A stretch of DNA of 64,000 nt from Silene conica (lineage: Eukaryota > Streptophyta > Magnoliopsida > Caryophyllales > Caryophyllaceae): positions 8,232,747 through 8,296,746 of the forward strand of contig CM055319.2 of NCBI GenBank assembly GCA_029255685.2, read 5' to 3'. Below the pieces are notes generated by a model, which was given only the letters and a program-made list of their open reading frames with translations, was not told where the DNA came from and searched no databases. The position numbers and the translations under genes were made by a program. Position 1 is the first letter of the stretch. Each line of letters begins with the position of its first letter. Shown here piece after piece: positions 12,950 to 25,150 of the stretch.

Positions 12950-13110
12950 CAGTATAGCCGCCTTCACAAATTCTAGAATAAGACGGTATGAGACGGTCTA
13001 ATATCTATTTTTATAATAAATTTGCTCATTTAATATTAATAAATGAGTTTTTTTATAATGAAATGTCTTATACGTGAGACTGTCTCATAGATGAATGACT
13101 GAGCCGCCTT
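12950..13110. repeat. Short inverted-repeat sequence with GAGACGGTCT / GTGAGACTGTCTCA motifs
   Basis: AGACGGTATGAGACGGTCT near 12991 and ATACGTGAGACTGTCTCAT near 13070 are inverted, imperfect copies around an AT-rich centre. This is probably another degraded MITE. No exact ends or duplication could be fixed. Confidence 0.35.
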
Positions 13111-13447
13111 TGTTTTTTAATGGTTTAGGCGGGGTCACGCTCTCGAACTCTTCTCTACAACCCTTGTTATATAATTGGCGGTGATTAATTTTTGGGTGGG
13201 GAGCGCCAGATTGTATGGGAGTTATGGACAATAGGAGGACCATACATCCGATGTATTACACCAATTTTGAGTTTTGTTTTAGCAATTAGGGTTTTTCTAT
13301 GGGGTGCCCCTGAACTATCCGAGTTTCTAACTTGTACCCTCGCGTTTTTCAAATTATCAGTTGTACCCTTAAATAAACTCTACTCAGAGGCGTTCAATGA
13401 TTTTAGGAGGCCCGGTTCCAATTACCAATTTGGGGCCCTAAATAGTA

Positions 13448-13705
13448 CTCCCTCCATTTTTTTTATATCACCCCATTTCTTTATACACGTTTGCCAATAC
13501 TCATTTTGTTTCGATTATATCTTTAGCTACATACTACTAAAAATTATAAAATTTTGATATTCTTACTCCTCTTATCAAAACAAATTAAAAAAGATCTCAC
13601 ATGAATATATTTCCGTGAACGGACTGGGAGAAAATCGACGTTGAATACTCGACTGTGAATAGTGCCAAAAAGGGGAATGTGGTGATATAAAAAAAATGGA
13701 GGGAG
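13448..13705. mobile_element. Stowaway MITE (258 bp)
   Basis: Ends CTCCCTCCATTTTTTTTATA and TATAAAAAAAATGGAGGGAG are inverted repeats flanked by TA dinucleotides (13446-13447, 13706-13707), the Stowaway signature. It sits inside the hAT element. Confidence 0.9.
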
Positions 13706-13879
13706 TACTTATTAGCAAATAATTTTTTTTTTTAAAATAATAAACCAAAAGTTAGTTTTTTAGATGACACAAAAGTTATTTTTTGTTGTTGTAATTAAGG
13801 TTATTAAAAATATAGCTCCATTTTTTTTTGGATAAAAAATAGAAAAAATACTTTAACAAAAGCAAATATAATATTGAAA

Positions 13880-13952
13880 TTTTGCTACCCAGGGGAATCG
13901 AACCTTGGACATCGGGCTGAAAGATAATGCTCAAACCACTAGACCCAAACAT
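13880..13952 (-). repeat. tRNA-like relic inside the hAT element
   Basis: The minus strand reads GGTCTAGTGGTTTGAGCATT (A box), then AAGGTTCGATTCCCCTGGGT (B box and 3' arm). The spacing is tRNA-like but the stems are incomplete, so this is a SINE head or tRNA pseudogene. Confidence 0.45.
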
Positions 13953-15100
13953 ATTAATGTTAATTCAATACAACAAAAAGTTAATATACTCTAAACAAGC
14001 TGAGTTTTGGGCCCCCAAAACTTTTGGGCCCCGTTTCTTAGAACATGTTGAATTTGCTATTGGACGCCCCTGACTCTACTAATCAGTCCCAAACGTGGCC
14101 CTTAGTTTATAAACCGTCAAGTTAAGACATTAAATGCCTACATGGCGTGATGATTTGGACTACTTATGCTATGTGGCTATTACTTTGGTTTCTCTCCGTT
14201 TTTCTTCCATTTTTTCAGAAACTTTCCCTCCAATTTTTTATACTTCACTTTTATATTTCCCTCCTCAAATATCTTATTTATATTTTACTTTTTTCATCCT
14301 CTCTCTATTCTTCTATTTTAATTTTCCCTTTCCATATCTCTTAATCGGAGTTGTATACCACCTTCCAGAGGGGAAATTAAAATAAAAGAATAGAGAGAGG
14401 ATGAGAAAGTCGTATATAAATAGGAGATTTGAGGAGTGAAATATAAAATTGAAGTATAAAAAATTGGAGGGAACGTTTCTGGAAAAATGGAGGGAAAAAC
14501 GGAGGGAAACCAAAGTCAGTCACATAGCACAAGTAGTCCAAATCATCACGCCATGTAGGCGTTTGACGTCTTAACTTGACGGTTTAGAAACTAAGGGTCA
14601 CGTTTGAGACTAATTAGTAGAGTTTAAGGGTACAATCGATAATTTAAAAAACGTGAGGGTACAAGTTAGAAACTCGAATAGTTCAGGGGCACCCCGTAGA
14701 AAAACCCTAAAAGTTATGAGTATTGGTATAAAGTTTTTAAGTTAAGTTATTAAAACATACAATAAAACTAAAAAACATTACATATAAACTTAGTTATATT
14801 TTAGTTTTAACGAAAAAAAATTAAAATCTAAGTTATAAATTTTTATAAGTTCAGAAAAAATACACATATACTCAAAAACAAATAAAGTTTGACGTAATAA
14901 GCTAAAAAAAATTCATATACTAAAAAAAAAAAAAAAAGTTTAAGGTACTAAGCGCAAAAAAATATTAATAAGCTCAAAAAAAAAAATATTCATATGCTCA
15001 AAAGAAATATTCAAACTCGAAGAAATATAATATGTTCAAAAAGTTATACATATATCAAAAACTAAGAAAAGTGTAAGGTAGTACCTCCGATGTATGTTCC

Positions 15101-15740
15101 TATTTCTCGAGTTACGGATTGTATTTAGTATTGAATTTTTGTTTTCAGTATTGATCACGAGAATTTTTTAATTGATGGTTGAAACACTTAATTTTGGTAC
15201 AGCAACTTAATGAATAGATTATTCTCGTGTTTGACCCTTTTCATTTGCAAATTCAGAGATTAAACCCTTTTATCACTTGTTTAAGATATGAAAACCCGAA
15301 TCCATTATTTCAGTCAAATTTATTGAATTATTGATATTTAGTCCCCAGTTTCCACCTATTCACATAAATTTTCATGTGTTTTTTTAAAGTTCAGGAGTTA
15401 GAGGAAAATTCTACGGCTATGTTTGTGATACGAATTAAAAATGCGGAAGTGATATTTGACGAGTTAGACCTTTAACTCGGCAATGGTAACGAACTCAAAA
15501 TCTATTGAGACCATATAAATTACTATTCAACAAATGATCGAATAATAACGCAATTTTAGTAAGCAGTGTATTTCTTATGATTTTTGAATGAATAAAACTA
15601 CAAACTTCATGGCTATAAATAGCCGTAAGCAAACAACCAACCGTTCACAGCAAAATAAAGACTCTTAATGATGAAATTAACTGGCTACTTATGGCCATTT
15701 AATCCTAACAATTGAAGGCCTAATAAAGTGGGAAATAAAA
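15101..15740 (+). other. Intergenic; orphan TATA element, no gene
   Basis: No coding frame. GGCTATAAATAGCC around 15614 looks like a plant TATA box followed by a leader-like stretch, but the Pack-MULE at 15741 follows at once. The segment TCCTAACAATTGAAGGCCTA at about 15702 recurs at about 17040, so the target site already held a tandem duplication of roughly 57 bp. Confidence 0.4.
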
Positions 15741-17017
<1,277 letters not shown>

Positions 17018-17267
17018 GACATAAAACACCAACTTAAATATCCTAACAATTGAAGGCCTAATAAAGTGGGAAATAAAACACCAACTTAAATGAAAATAAA
17101 CGACACAGGGCAATAACCACCCTTTATTGACCAATTAAAATGACACTTGATGACTAGTAGAAGCCTTGCACTTAGATGAATCCACCGTATGTAACCAAGT
17201 TTACGAACCTAGACTTCGAATGTGACAATAACGAGACTTGAGTAGTGTCATCCGGATCCTCACCCGT

Positions 17268-17993
17268 ATCAGTTTGGATTAAAGGATTTGGAGGAAAAGG
17301 GAGGGGAGAGAATTGTAAGAATGTAAAATTCATTGTTTGGTTAGGGAAAGAGAGGTGCAAGGATTTTGAGGAAAGGAAAAATGGATCCCTCCATTTCCCT
17401 CCTCCAAATTAATTTATTTTCTCTCCAACAAAGGAGGGATAAGGAGGGATTTGGAAGGAAAATCACTCCTCCATTCTCCCTCCCCTCCCTTTCTTTTCCC
17501 TCTTTCTCCCTTCCCTTTCCTTTTTTTTTCTATCCAAACACACCCTAAATCTCTCCTATTGTGAAGAGATTTTGATTTGTTTTGGAGGAGAGAAAATAAA
17601 TCCCTCCCAATCTCCGTCCCTCCATTTCTCCCTACCCTTATTTGCTATCCAAACAAAAGATTCTAAATCTCCTACTCTCTCTACCTTTTCTTTTCCCTCT
17701 AATTCTCTCAATCCGAACACACCCTAAGGGTGTGTTTGGATTAAAGGATTTGGAGGGAAAGGGAGGTGAGAAATTGGAAGGATGTGAAATCCAGTGTTTG
17801 ATTAGCAAAATGATGTTAGAAGGATTTGGAGGGAAGAAAAGTGAATCCCTCCATTTCCCTCCTACAGTGCAAATTATTTCCACACCAACATAGACAAGAT
17901 TCGGAGAGAAAATCAACTCCTCAATTCTTCCTTCCCTCCCCTTCTCTCCCTTTCTTTTCTCTTCTTCCCCCCCCCCCTCCATTTCCCTCCTTT
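17268..17993. mobile_element. Cluster of related foldback (Tourist-like) MITEs
   Basis: GGGTGTGTTTGGATTAAAGG at 17727 is mirrored by CTATCCAAACACACCCTAA ending at about 17547 and by AATCCGAACACACCCTAA ending at about 17726. The arms alternate purine-rich (GGATTTGGAGGGAAAGGGAGG) and pyrimidine-rich copies, giving at least three nested or abutting units. TAA borders fit PIF/Harbinger MITEs. Open frames here are products of the strand bias, not genes. Confidence 0.6.
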
Positions 17994-20900
17994 CTGCAAA
18001 ACAGAACAAATACCGCATGTACTCTACCCAGAAGCGAGCCGTAACGAAACGCTCGCGTGTGTTTGAATCCAAATTCCAGGGCCCAAAGCTCACAATAAAA
18101 ACCCTTAATTATTGCCACTAACTGTTACAACAACTTAGCTCAAAACAGGAGAACTTTCGCATGTGCTTTAGCTAGGAGCGAGCCGTAACGAAACGCTCGT
18201 GTGTATTTGGACCAAAATCCCTTCGCTCAAACTCACAACAAAAACCCTTAACTATTGCCACTGACTGTTACAACAACTTAACTCAAAACAGAACAACTTC
18301 CGCAAGTGCTTTACCTAGGAGCGAGCCGTAACAAAACGCTCGTGTGTGTTTGGACCCAAATCCAATGGCCCAAGGCTCACAACAAAAACCCTTAATTGCT
18401 GCCTTTGACCGACTTTTACAACAACTTAACTCAGAATAAATATTGTAATACCCCGTATATTAGCTTCGGTCAACGGCAGTCAAAGCCATGTTTTATATAC
18501 GTATTTCAAAAGGAATGTTTATAAAGTATTTTACGTAAACTGTTATTATTTTATAAATCGTATTTCTACGATTATTTCGTATTTCATAATCATTTTATAT
18601 TTGATGATTACTTCATGACATTTCATTCATATTTCTTTAATTTTAATAATATATTTATAATTCCTATTTTATATTTATTTATCATCTATACTTAATTTCT
18701 ATTTTTTTATTTAAGTCGTAATTGTATTAAATTAATTTTTTTTATACATTCTAATATAATTGCTAGTATTTTAATAATTCTATAATTCATATTATATGGA
18801 CCAAAATACTACCGTACTAATAAATTTATATTTTTGTAATTATTTTATTTTTATTTATTAATATTAAATTAAATGTTATACCCGTGTTTTTGTATGAATA
18901 ATGGAACGAGTATAATTAATTATATGTACTCGTTTATTTTAAGTTAACGGGTTAAGAACGAAATATAGATGTCAGAGTGTCTCGAGATGTGTGATGGGCC
19001 GAGTAAGAAAGTATTGGGCTCGGGTTGGAGTTGAGTGAACCGAGTAAGAACAAACATAAGGGAACCCTATTTCACCTATCCCTCGACATAACCCAATTCC
19101 CTTCTTCCTCATACAAGTCGACATAACGAGCCTCCAATCTCTCGACAAAACCTACCAATCTCTCGCATCATTACCAGCCTCCACCCTGATACAAATCTAC
19201 CATATCATCAGCATCATAAAACCTACCTAAAAACCACCACCATCATCATCTTTAATTCAGAATCCTTACGAGTCGGGAATTTCGCAAAGATATGATTTGA
19301 TAACGTTTTATCGGTTTACTATATCGTTCCCTGTTGTTATCACCTAGACTCGACTATATACGGACTCGACCAGACCCTAGTTTGTGTTAGGACCAACCCT
19401 AGACAAACCATGACCGTGGTGTTGTCAACCACGGTGGGTTGCAGCGATGGAATGAAAACAGAGAGAGATGAGGCATGAGTTTGAGAGGGTGTTCCTCGTG
19501 GTGGGGACCACACGGAGGCTGGTGGTAGTTGGGGAAAGGGTTATTGGCAAGTAGTGGTTCTGGGTAAGTGGTTGGAGTGGTTGTCATGGTGGTTGGTGTG
19601 GTGGTACTGGCGTTAAAAGCGTCGGGTACACTCTGTTTTCACGGGGATGTGCATAGCTTGTTAGGACAGTATTTTGGTGGCACCTGTGGGAATTATGGTG
19701 GTGGTTCAGAGGCGTCAGTGGTAGTTAGTGGTGCAGGGGATGGAGAGTAGAGGACCTCGGGTGGTAGCGTGTGGTAGCCATAGTGGCGTTGGTGAAGCCG
19801 TGAAGGAGGGGTGTACGGGTAGTTGTTGGGGGCTGCTGTTATGTTTAAGGAGTGTGTCGTGGGTCTGGTTGGTCATGGGGTTGTGTATGTAATGCATATT
19901 ATCATCATTTTCGGGTGGTATTATTATTATTATTATTGTTGCTGCTGCTGCTGCTGCTGTTGCTGTTGCTGTTGTTGTTGTTGTTGTTGTCCTAGTTAAT
20001 GGTATTATTAATAGTAAGATTATTGTTATTAGTTATTAAAATTGTTAAGTGAATTTTGTTATACAAGAATGTGACGGTTATCAATAGTTCGAGTATATTT
20101 TCTATGTTCATTTATTTAATTGAAGTTAGTTATAAAAGTAATAAGGACGGATTGGTCAAGTTAATTGAGTAGTCATATTTGATACGGTCGCGTTATGCGT
20201 AATATATTATTTAAATAATTAGTTTGAATAATTGATATATTATATTAGTTTGCGTAATTGTATTAGTTAGTAATTACGTATATTATTGTTAGGTGTTGAG
20301 TATGTGCTGAAGTGACCTTACTGATTGGATATTAGCTCCGTGATGGGATTATATTGCTATCCAGGTAGGATATTCCTGCTCGATCTCGGTTTTATATGAT
20401 TATCTGGGCTGGTACATGTAATGTGATAATTGGTTGGATGGATTGTTGATTATTGATATTGGCAGTAGACTGTTTTGTTATGCCTGACATGAGTGCGTTG
20501 GTTTATTATCGTTGACATAAGTATTGCATTATTGGTTTGATTGAATAATAGTAATATTGTATTCATGAGCATAACATATGCATTGGTTACTGATTGAAGA
20601 TATGGAGTGGATACTGTTTCAATTTGGGCCCAGGCTAGTTCTGCAGGACTAGACCTGGTGACCTCAGCTGTTATGCTGGTGATCGACGACGGTCGATGAT
20701 ACTCTGCCGGGAGGTTCGGTCAGGGTGGGAGTTACATGTTATGATTGGAGATTTAATTTGGTGGTGATTGAGCCCAGTGGTGGCCTGACATTTGCATATC
20801 ATACTTTGTTGCATATTTATTTATTGTACCTTGACAATTATCCTACTCAACCGCGAGATTGACAGTGTATTCGTGTGCACCTACGATGATCCGGTAATGG

Positions 20901-21582
20901 GGAGTAGATTTGATAGGAAGGATGATTCTATTGGAGCATGGGATGACGTGAGCATTTGGATGGATCGACTTAGAATTAGATCACATACTTAGTTGTTATC
21001 AGTTGTACTTTTATTCTGTTGTGTAGTAATTGTAATATTAAAAGTTTAAATTTAATCAGTTTTATATAAAGAACGCTGGTTTGTTTTACTTTGTTATTCA
21101 CTATCTCGGACATTCCGAGATGGTAACAACTCTATTTATTTGAGAACGTTTTACTAAAGGCTCTTAAATAAATGAGGTTGTTACAAATATTGCATGTGCT
21201 CTACCCAAGAGCGAGCCGTAACGAAACACTCGTGTGTGTTTGGACCTAAATCCCTTGACCCAAAGCTCACAACAAAAACCCTTAATTATTGTCACTGACT
21301 GTTTCAACAACTTAACTTAATACATGATAACTTCCGCAAATGCTATACCCAAGAGTGAGCCGTAACAAAACGCTCGTGTATGTTTGGACTCAAACCCACT
21401 GGCCTAAGGTTCACAACAAAAATCCTTAAATGCTGCCCTTGACTGATTGTTATAACAACTTAACTCAAAATAGAACAAATATCGCATGTCCTCTACCCAG
21501 GAGCGAGCCGTAACGAAACGCTTGTGTGTGCTTGGGCCCAAACACAACGCGTTGGCCCAAGGCTCACAACAAAAATCCACGA
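17994..21582. repeat. Tandem array, six units of about 144 bp, split by a solo LTR
   Basis: The marker AGCGAGCCGTAACGAAACGC, with small variations, occurs at 18033, 18177, 18320, 21210, 21354 and 21502. Spacing is 144, 143, 144 and 148; removing the LTR and one 5-bp duplication gives 143 between units 3 and 4. Each unit also has CTCACAACAAAAACCCTTAA and a variant of TGACTGTTACAACAACTTAA. There is no long ORF. Function unknown. Confidence 0.85.
18444..21185 (+). mobile_element. Solo LTR of a retrotransposon (2.74 kb), probably Ty3/gypsy
   Basis: It begins TGTAATACCCCG and ends GGTTGTTACA (TG..CA), flanked by the perfect 5-bp duplication AATAT (18439-18443 and 21186-21190). There is no primer-binding site, gag-pol or second LTR inside, so it is a solo LTR left by recombination. 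The length and TGTAATACCCC start resemble long LTRs of plant Ty3/gypsy chromoviruses; this lineage call is inference. A TGC/TTG microsatellite lies at about 19939-19990. Confidence 0.85.
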
Positions 21583-21590
21583 CCCACAAC

Positions 21591-22106
21591 TAGAGATGGC
21601 AATGGGTAGGATCTGGACAGGATCCCATAGAATCCAGATCCAGATCCGTTTTAAAATGTTATATCCAGATCCTACCCTTATCCTTAGGGTCCGAAATTCG
21701 TAGATCCATATCCGCATCTTAAGGATCTGGGTAGGATCTGGATAAAATCCAGATCCGTCAATCTCCAACGATACATTCAAATGAAACCGTACCAAGTCAC
21801 TATTATACACCATTTCACTTTTACTTGTCAATTAGAGACGATGTTTTTGTCGAATTACCCTCTATTAGCTTCACTGGTTTAGCTTCAATGGTTTAAAAAT
21901 CATAGTCTAAAATAAACAAAAAGAGTGTAGAAAGTGTTAAAAACTCTTATAGGAACTTACAAATAAGGTTTACAAAACACAAAATAATTATAATTTCAAC
22001 AATTCATAATAAAACGAATTGTTCAAAGAAAATAAACACTAATGGGATCCATATCCTACCCTTGAGTATAGGGTCTGGTGAATCTGGGTAGGATCCGCTA
22101 TCTCTA
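21591..22106. mobile_element. hAT MITE with perfect 8-bp target-site duplication
   Basis: CCCACAAC stands at 21583-21590 and 22107-22114. The ends TAGAGATGGC and GCTATCTCTA are short inverted repeats, and GGGTAGGATC/GATCCTACCC motifs repeat inside in both orientations. 516 bp, no transposase. Confidence 0.85.
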
Positions 22107-22114
22107 CCCACAAC

Positions 22115-22627
22115 TAAAACCACAAGTAAGTCGAAGATATATAAACAAAACATTTTGTTTGCTTCCGACCGATATGGGACAGCAAACAAGTGAAATTGTT
22201 TAAGAATTGCATGCAGTTATTGTGCACTTGTCACCATATATTTCCAACAACAACTCATGTTCCGGTTATAATCATTTAAAAATTCTTGTGCCTATCCATT
22301 GATACTTCAAACAATTTCACTATTTTTAATATTTTTTTAAATTTTATTATGATGAATATAAATCAATCTACACGAGACGAGACCATTAAGTGAGGTAAAA
22401 ACTAAATACTATAAATAGGTTTTACTTTGAATAAAAACATTTGTGTTGAATCTATAAATTTACCCTATTTAACCTACTGCAAGTTAGTTATGCCATAATT
22501 CTCGGCGCTATCTTGAATCATCATTTTTTTTTTCTAGAGATGGGTGGTTTCTGTTTTACAGTTTCATAGAGATAGATAGATATAAATATTAAGTTTTTAA
22601 TTATAATCGTTTTATAATTGCTAAAAA
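22115..22627 (+). promoter_or_regulatory. Region upstream of the glutamine synthetase, with candidate TATA box
   Basis: This AT-rich stretch has no gene. TATAAATATT at 22581-22590 lies 38-47 bp before the ATG, and an A-rich context (CTAAAAA) precedes the start codon. If the gene is a retrocopy, this promoter would be recruited rather than inherited. Confidence 0.3.
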
Positions 22628-23698
22628 ATGTCTGCCCTCAACGATCTCATTAACCTTCAAATCAGCGACACGACTAAAAAGATCATTGCTGAATACATAT
22701 GGATTGGAGGATCCGGCATGGATATGAGAAGCAAAGCAAGGACGTTGCCGGGGCCAATAACCGACCCGGCAAAATTACCCAAGTGGAATTTTGACGGGTC
22801 AAGTACCGACCAAGCCCTTGGAAATGATAGCGAAGTCATCTTATACCCTGAGGCTGTATTTAGAGATCCATTTAGAAAGGGTAACAACATCTTAGTGATG
22901 TGCGATGCGTACACCCCAGCAGGAGATCCAATTCCGTCAAACAAAAGATATAATGCTGCAAAGATATTCAAACACCCTGATGTGGCGGCGGAGGAGCCCT
23001 GGTTTGGGATAGAGCAAGAGTATACACTCCTACAGAAAGACGTAAATTGGCCTCTTGGAAGTCCTGTGGGTGGGTTTCCTGGTCCTCAGGGGCCGTACTA
23101 TTGCGGTGTTGGAGCGGATAAAGCATTTGGTCGTGACATAGTCGATGCTCACTACAAGGCATGTCTGTACGCTGGTATCGACATTACTGGTGTGAATGGT
23201 GAAGTAATGGCCGGTCAGTGGGAATTTCAAGTAGGGCCTGGTACTGGGATTTCACCTAGTGATCAAGTCTGGGTTGCTAGGTATCTTCTTGAGAGGATAA
23301 CAGAGATAGCTGGGGTGGTTGTTTCTTTCGACCCGAAGCCAGTGAAGGGTGAGTGGAATGGTGCTGGTGCGCACACTAACTACAGCACTATGTCGATGAG
23401 AAACGCGGGTGGAATAGACGTGATAAAGAAGGCGATAGGGAAGTTAGAGAAGCGGCATAAGGAGCACATTGCAGCGTATGGAGAGGGTAATGAGAGGAGG
23501 CTGACTGGTAGTAACGAGACAGCTGATATGAAGACCTTCTCTTGGGGTGTTGCTAATAGAGGTGTATCTGTTCGTATTGGAAGAGAGACTGAAAAGGAAG
23601 GGAAAGGGTACTTTGAGGACCGAAGGCCCTCATCGAACATGGATCCGTATCTGGTTACCTCCATGATTGCTGACACCACCATCCTCTGGAAGCCTTGA
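22628..23698 (+). CDS. Cytosolic-type glutamine synthetase, intronless (probable retrogene)
   Basis: A single uninterrupted ORF of 356 residues, exactly the usual length of plant GS1 (EC 6.3.1.2; glutamate + ammonia + ATP to glutamine). The beta-grasp N-domain has [11 protein letters not shown] and KWNFDGSST. The catalytic domain keeps [27 protein letters not shown], the ammonia/ATP segment [10 protein letters not shown], and NERRLTG...[10 protein letters not shown], then [13 protein letters not shown]. There is no plastid transit peptide, so it is GS1-type. Plant GS1 genes normally have many introns; none is present, pointing to retroposition. Several usually conserved positions differ (GSSTD for GSSTG, NGEVMA for NGEVMP, LGS for LGW), while the frame is intact. 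No poly(A) tract or target duplication is seen, so the copy is not very young. Activity is unproven. Confidence 0.93.
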   Translation: MSALNDLINLQISDTTKKIIAEYIWIGGSGMDMRSKARTLPGPITDPAKLPKWNFDGSSTDQALGNDSEVILYPEAVFRDPFRKGNNILVMCDAYTPAGDPIPSNKRYNAAKIFKHPDVAAEEPWFGIEQEYTLLQKDVNWPLGSPVGGFPGPQGPYYCGVGADKAFGRDIVDAHYKACLYAGIDITGVNGEVMAGQWEFQVGPGTGISPSDQVWVARYLLERITEIAGVVVSFDPKPVKGEWNGAGAHTNYSTMSMRNAGGIDVIKKAIGKLEKRHKEHIAAYGEGNERRLTGSNETADMKTFSWGVANRGVSVRIGRETEKEGKGYFEDRRPSSNMDPYLVTSMIADTTILWKP

Positions 23699-23832
23699 TG
23701 CATCATCACTCCACAATCTAGTAATCTACCACTGTTTATCTCTATATTTCAATTATTAGTTATCTAAGTTTGTGTTTAGATCAAGGCACTAATTAGTGTT
23801 TGAGTTAAACTATATTTAGAGTTAAAGCTAAG

Positions 23833-25150
23833 TTATTTTAGATTGTGTTTGGAAACACGGAATTGATTTTATTTTCATAATTTCAATTGTAGAAATTCAA
23901 ATGTTTGAATTCAATTCCAAAATTACGTGCCCATAGAATTGGAATTAGAATTGTATTTGGGCGAGACGGATATGGATCACGGTCATCGGATATTTATATT
24001 AGGAAAAATATATATTGTCACGGAAAATATTTGCGCTCAGAAAAAATATCATAAATAAAAATATCGCGATGAAATTTAAAATAAGGGTGGTGCTTATTCA
24101 TGGACGAGTTTTACTCTTTTATGGACAACAATTACTATTTTACCCTTTTGTTTCCCCCAATTTTCAATCTTCTCTATATTCAATTCTCCTCGAATTCCAC
24201 TCTCCGACATCCGACAAACCACCCTCCGACGACCCACCCACCTGGCGATTATGAATGTGTTGAATGTTTAAGTGTTTTATGCACCATTCTTATAGCATGA
24301 ATTTTGATTCTTCTGCAATTATGGTGAATTTTGATTCTTCTGCAATTATGATGAATTTTGATTTCTGCTATTGTCAGACCATTGTTGGCTAGTTGTATCA
24401 TAGATTCATAGTGCATGGTGTAATATGTTACAAATCCATACCCTATAATGCTCAAATTCAACAAGTACGTGTAATCAAAAATCAAAAAAAGTAATATACA
24501 ATATAATTTGGGATAAAAATATTACCACGGGGAGAATGGTTCGTCAACGGCATCCGGCAATAAAGTAAATAATTACCAGCAAGCAGCAATGCAGCGGCCG
24601 ACACCACTACTGACGGACCACCCATCACCCGCAATTCGCCGACGCGTCACCATCCTCCAACCGTAACGCCGATGACAGTTTAAACAAACCCTAATTTAAT
24701 TTGTCTAAATCATTTCCTTAATTTTATATAATATAATAAATAAAGTTACAAATTACAATTATTACTTGATCGATATGAGAAACATCTGTAGTTGTGTAAT
24801 TTTGACGAATTTGATAAATTTGATTAATTTTGTGAGAAAAAAATTAGAGAGAGAATTTTTTCCTTTTTTCTTAGCAAAGGGCATAGAATGGAAAAATAAT
24901 GAAAAAAAGTACATGAATGAGTAAAACTCGTACATGAATGAACAACTACGTAAAATAAATGTAAGAAGTGATGGAATTGAAATGACTACTACTCCGTATA
25001 TATAATAGTCATGTGAGAGCTTTAAATTTTAACTAGCTTGGAATTGATAAGGAAATGAGTCAATTTCAATTTCAAATTCTAGTGGTTCTCAAACACCTCA
25101 AATATTTCAATTACAGAATTTCATTTCAATTCAAGATTTCCAAGCATACT
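23833..25150. mobile_element. Possible nested inverted-repeat elements downstream of GS
   Basis: GTGTTTGGAAACACGGAATT at about 23844 and a mirrored TTCAATTCAAGATTTCCAAG at about 25125 are weak inverted ends. Inside, TTCATGGACGAGTTTTACTC (about 24097) mirrors GAGTAAAACTCGTACATGAA (about 24920), suggesting a second element of about 850 bp. A 26-bp tandem repeat (TGAATTTTGATTCTTCTGCA) lies at 24298-24365. No coding region is recognised. Confidence 0.4.

Larger units (their letters stand above)
13385..14072. mobile_element. Non-autonomous hAT element with perfect 8-bp target-site duplication
   Basis: ACTCTACT at 13377-13384 is repeated exactly at 14073-14080. Ends CAGAGGCGTTCAAT and ATTGGACGCCCCTG are imperfect inverted repeats of the hAT type (CAGGGGCG). 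The element interrupts the left arm of the surrounding foldback MITE. It contains a Stowaway MITE and a tRNA-like relic, so this locus is at least three insertions deep. Confidence 0.85.
13286..14710. mobile_element. Foldback / MULE-like MITE with very long inverted arms
   Basis: TTAGGGTTTTTCTATGGGGT at 13286 is mirrored by ACCCCGTAGAAAAACCCTAA ending at 14710. The arms stay inverted-repeat for about 340 bp each (for example ATGGCGTGATGATTTGGACT against AGTCCAAATCATCACGCCAT). The left arm is interrupted by a hAT element at 13385-14072; without it the element is about 730 bp. Ends of this kind occur in Mutator-derived MITEs, but no clear 9-bp duplication is seen. Confidence 0.7.
13236..15100. 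mobile_element. AT-rich dispersed element, host of nested insertions
   Basis: Imperfect inverted ends (ACATACATCCGATGTATTA-like at about 13240 and its mirror at about 15085-15100) enclose AT-rich DNA. From 14860 on this contains tandem variants of a unit with ACTCAAAAACAAATAAAG and TAATAAGCTAAAA. The same unit recurs inverted at 26634-27011, so it is a dispersed family. The centre is occupied by the foldback MITE 13286-14710. No coding capacity. Confidence 0.5.

Noticed and set aside
17366..18118. Several Phe/Pro/Ser- or Gly/Arg-rich frames
   Set aside because: They arise from polypurine/polypyrimidine arms of foldback MITEs.
18444..21185. Complete LTR retrotransposon
   Set aside because: No second LTR, primer-binding site or gag-pol inside; TG..CA ends and a 5-bp duplication fit a solo LTR.
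17994..21582. CRISPR-like repeat array
   Set aside because: Eukaryotic sequence; units are head-to-tail and similar along their full length, with no unique spacers.
22657..23709. Minus-strand open frames opposite the glutamine synthetase
   Set aside because: Shadows of the strongly coding plus strand; no motif or independent signal.
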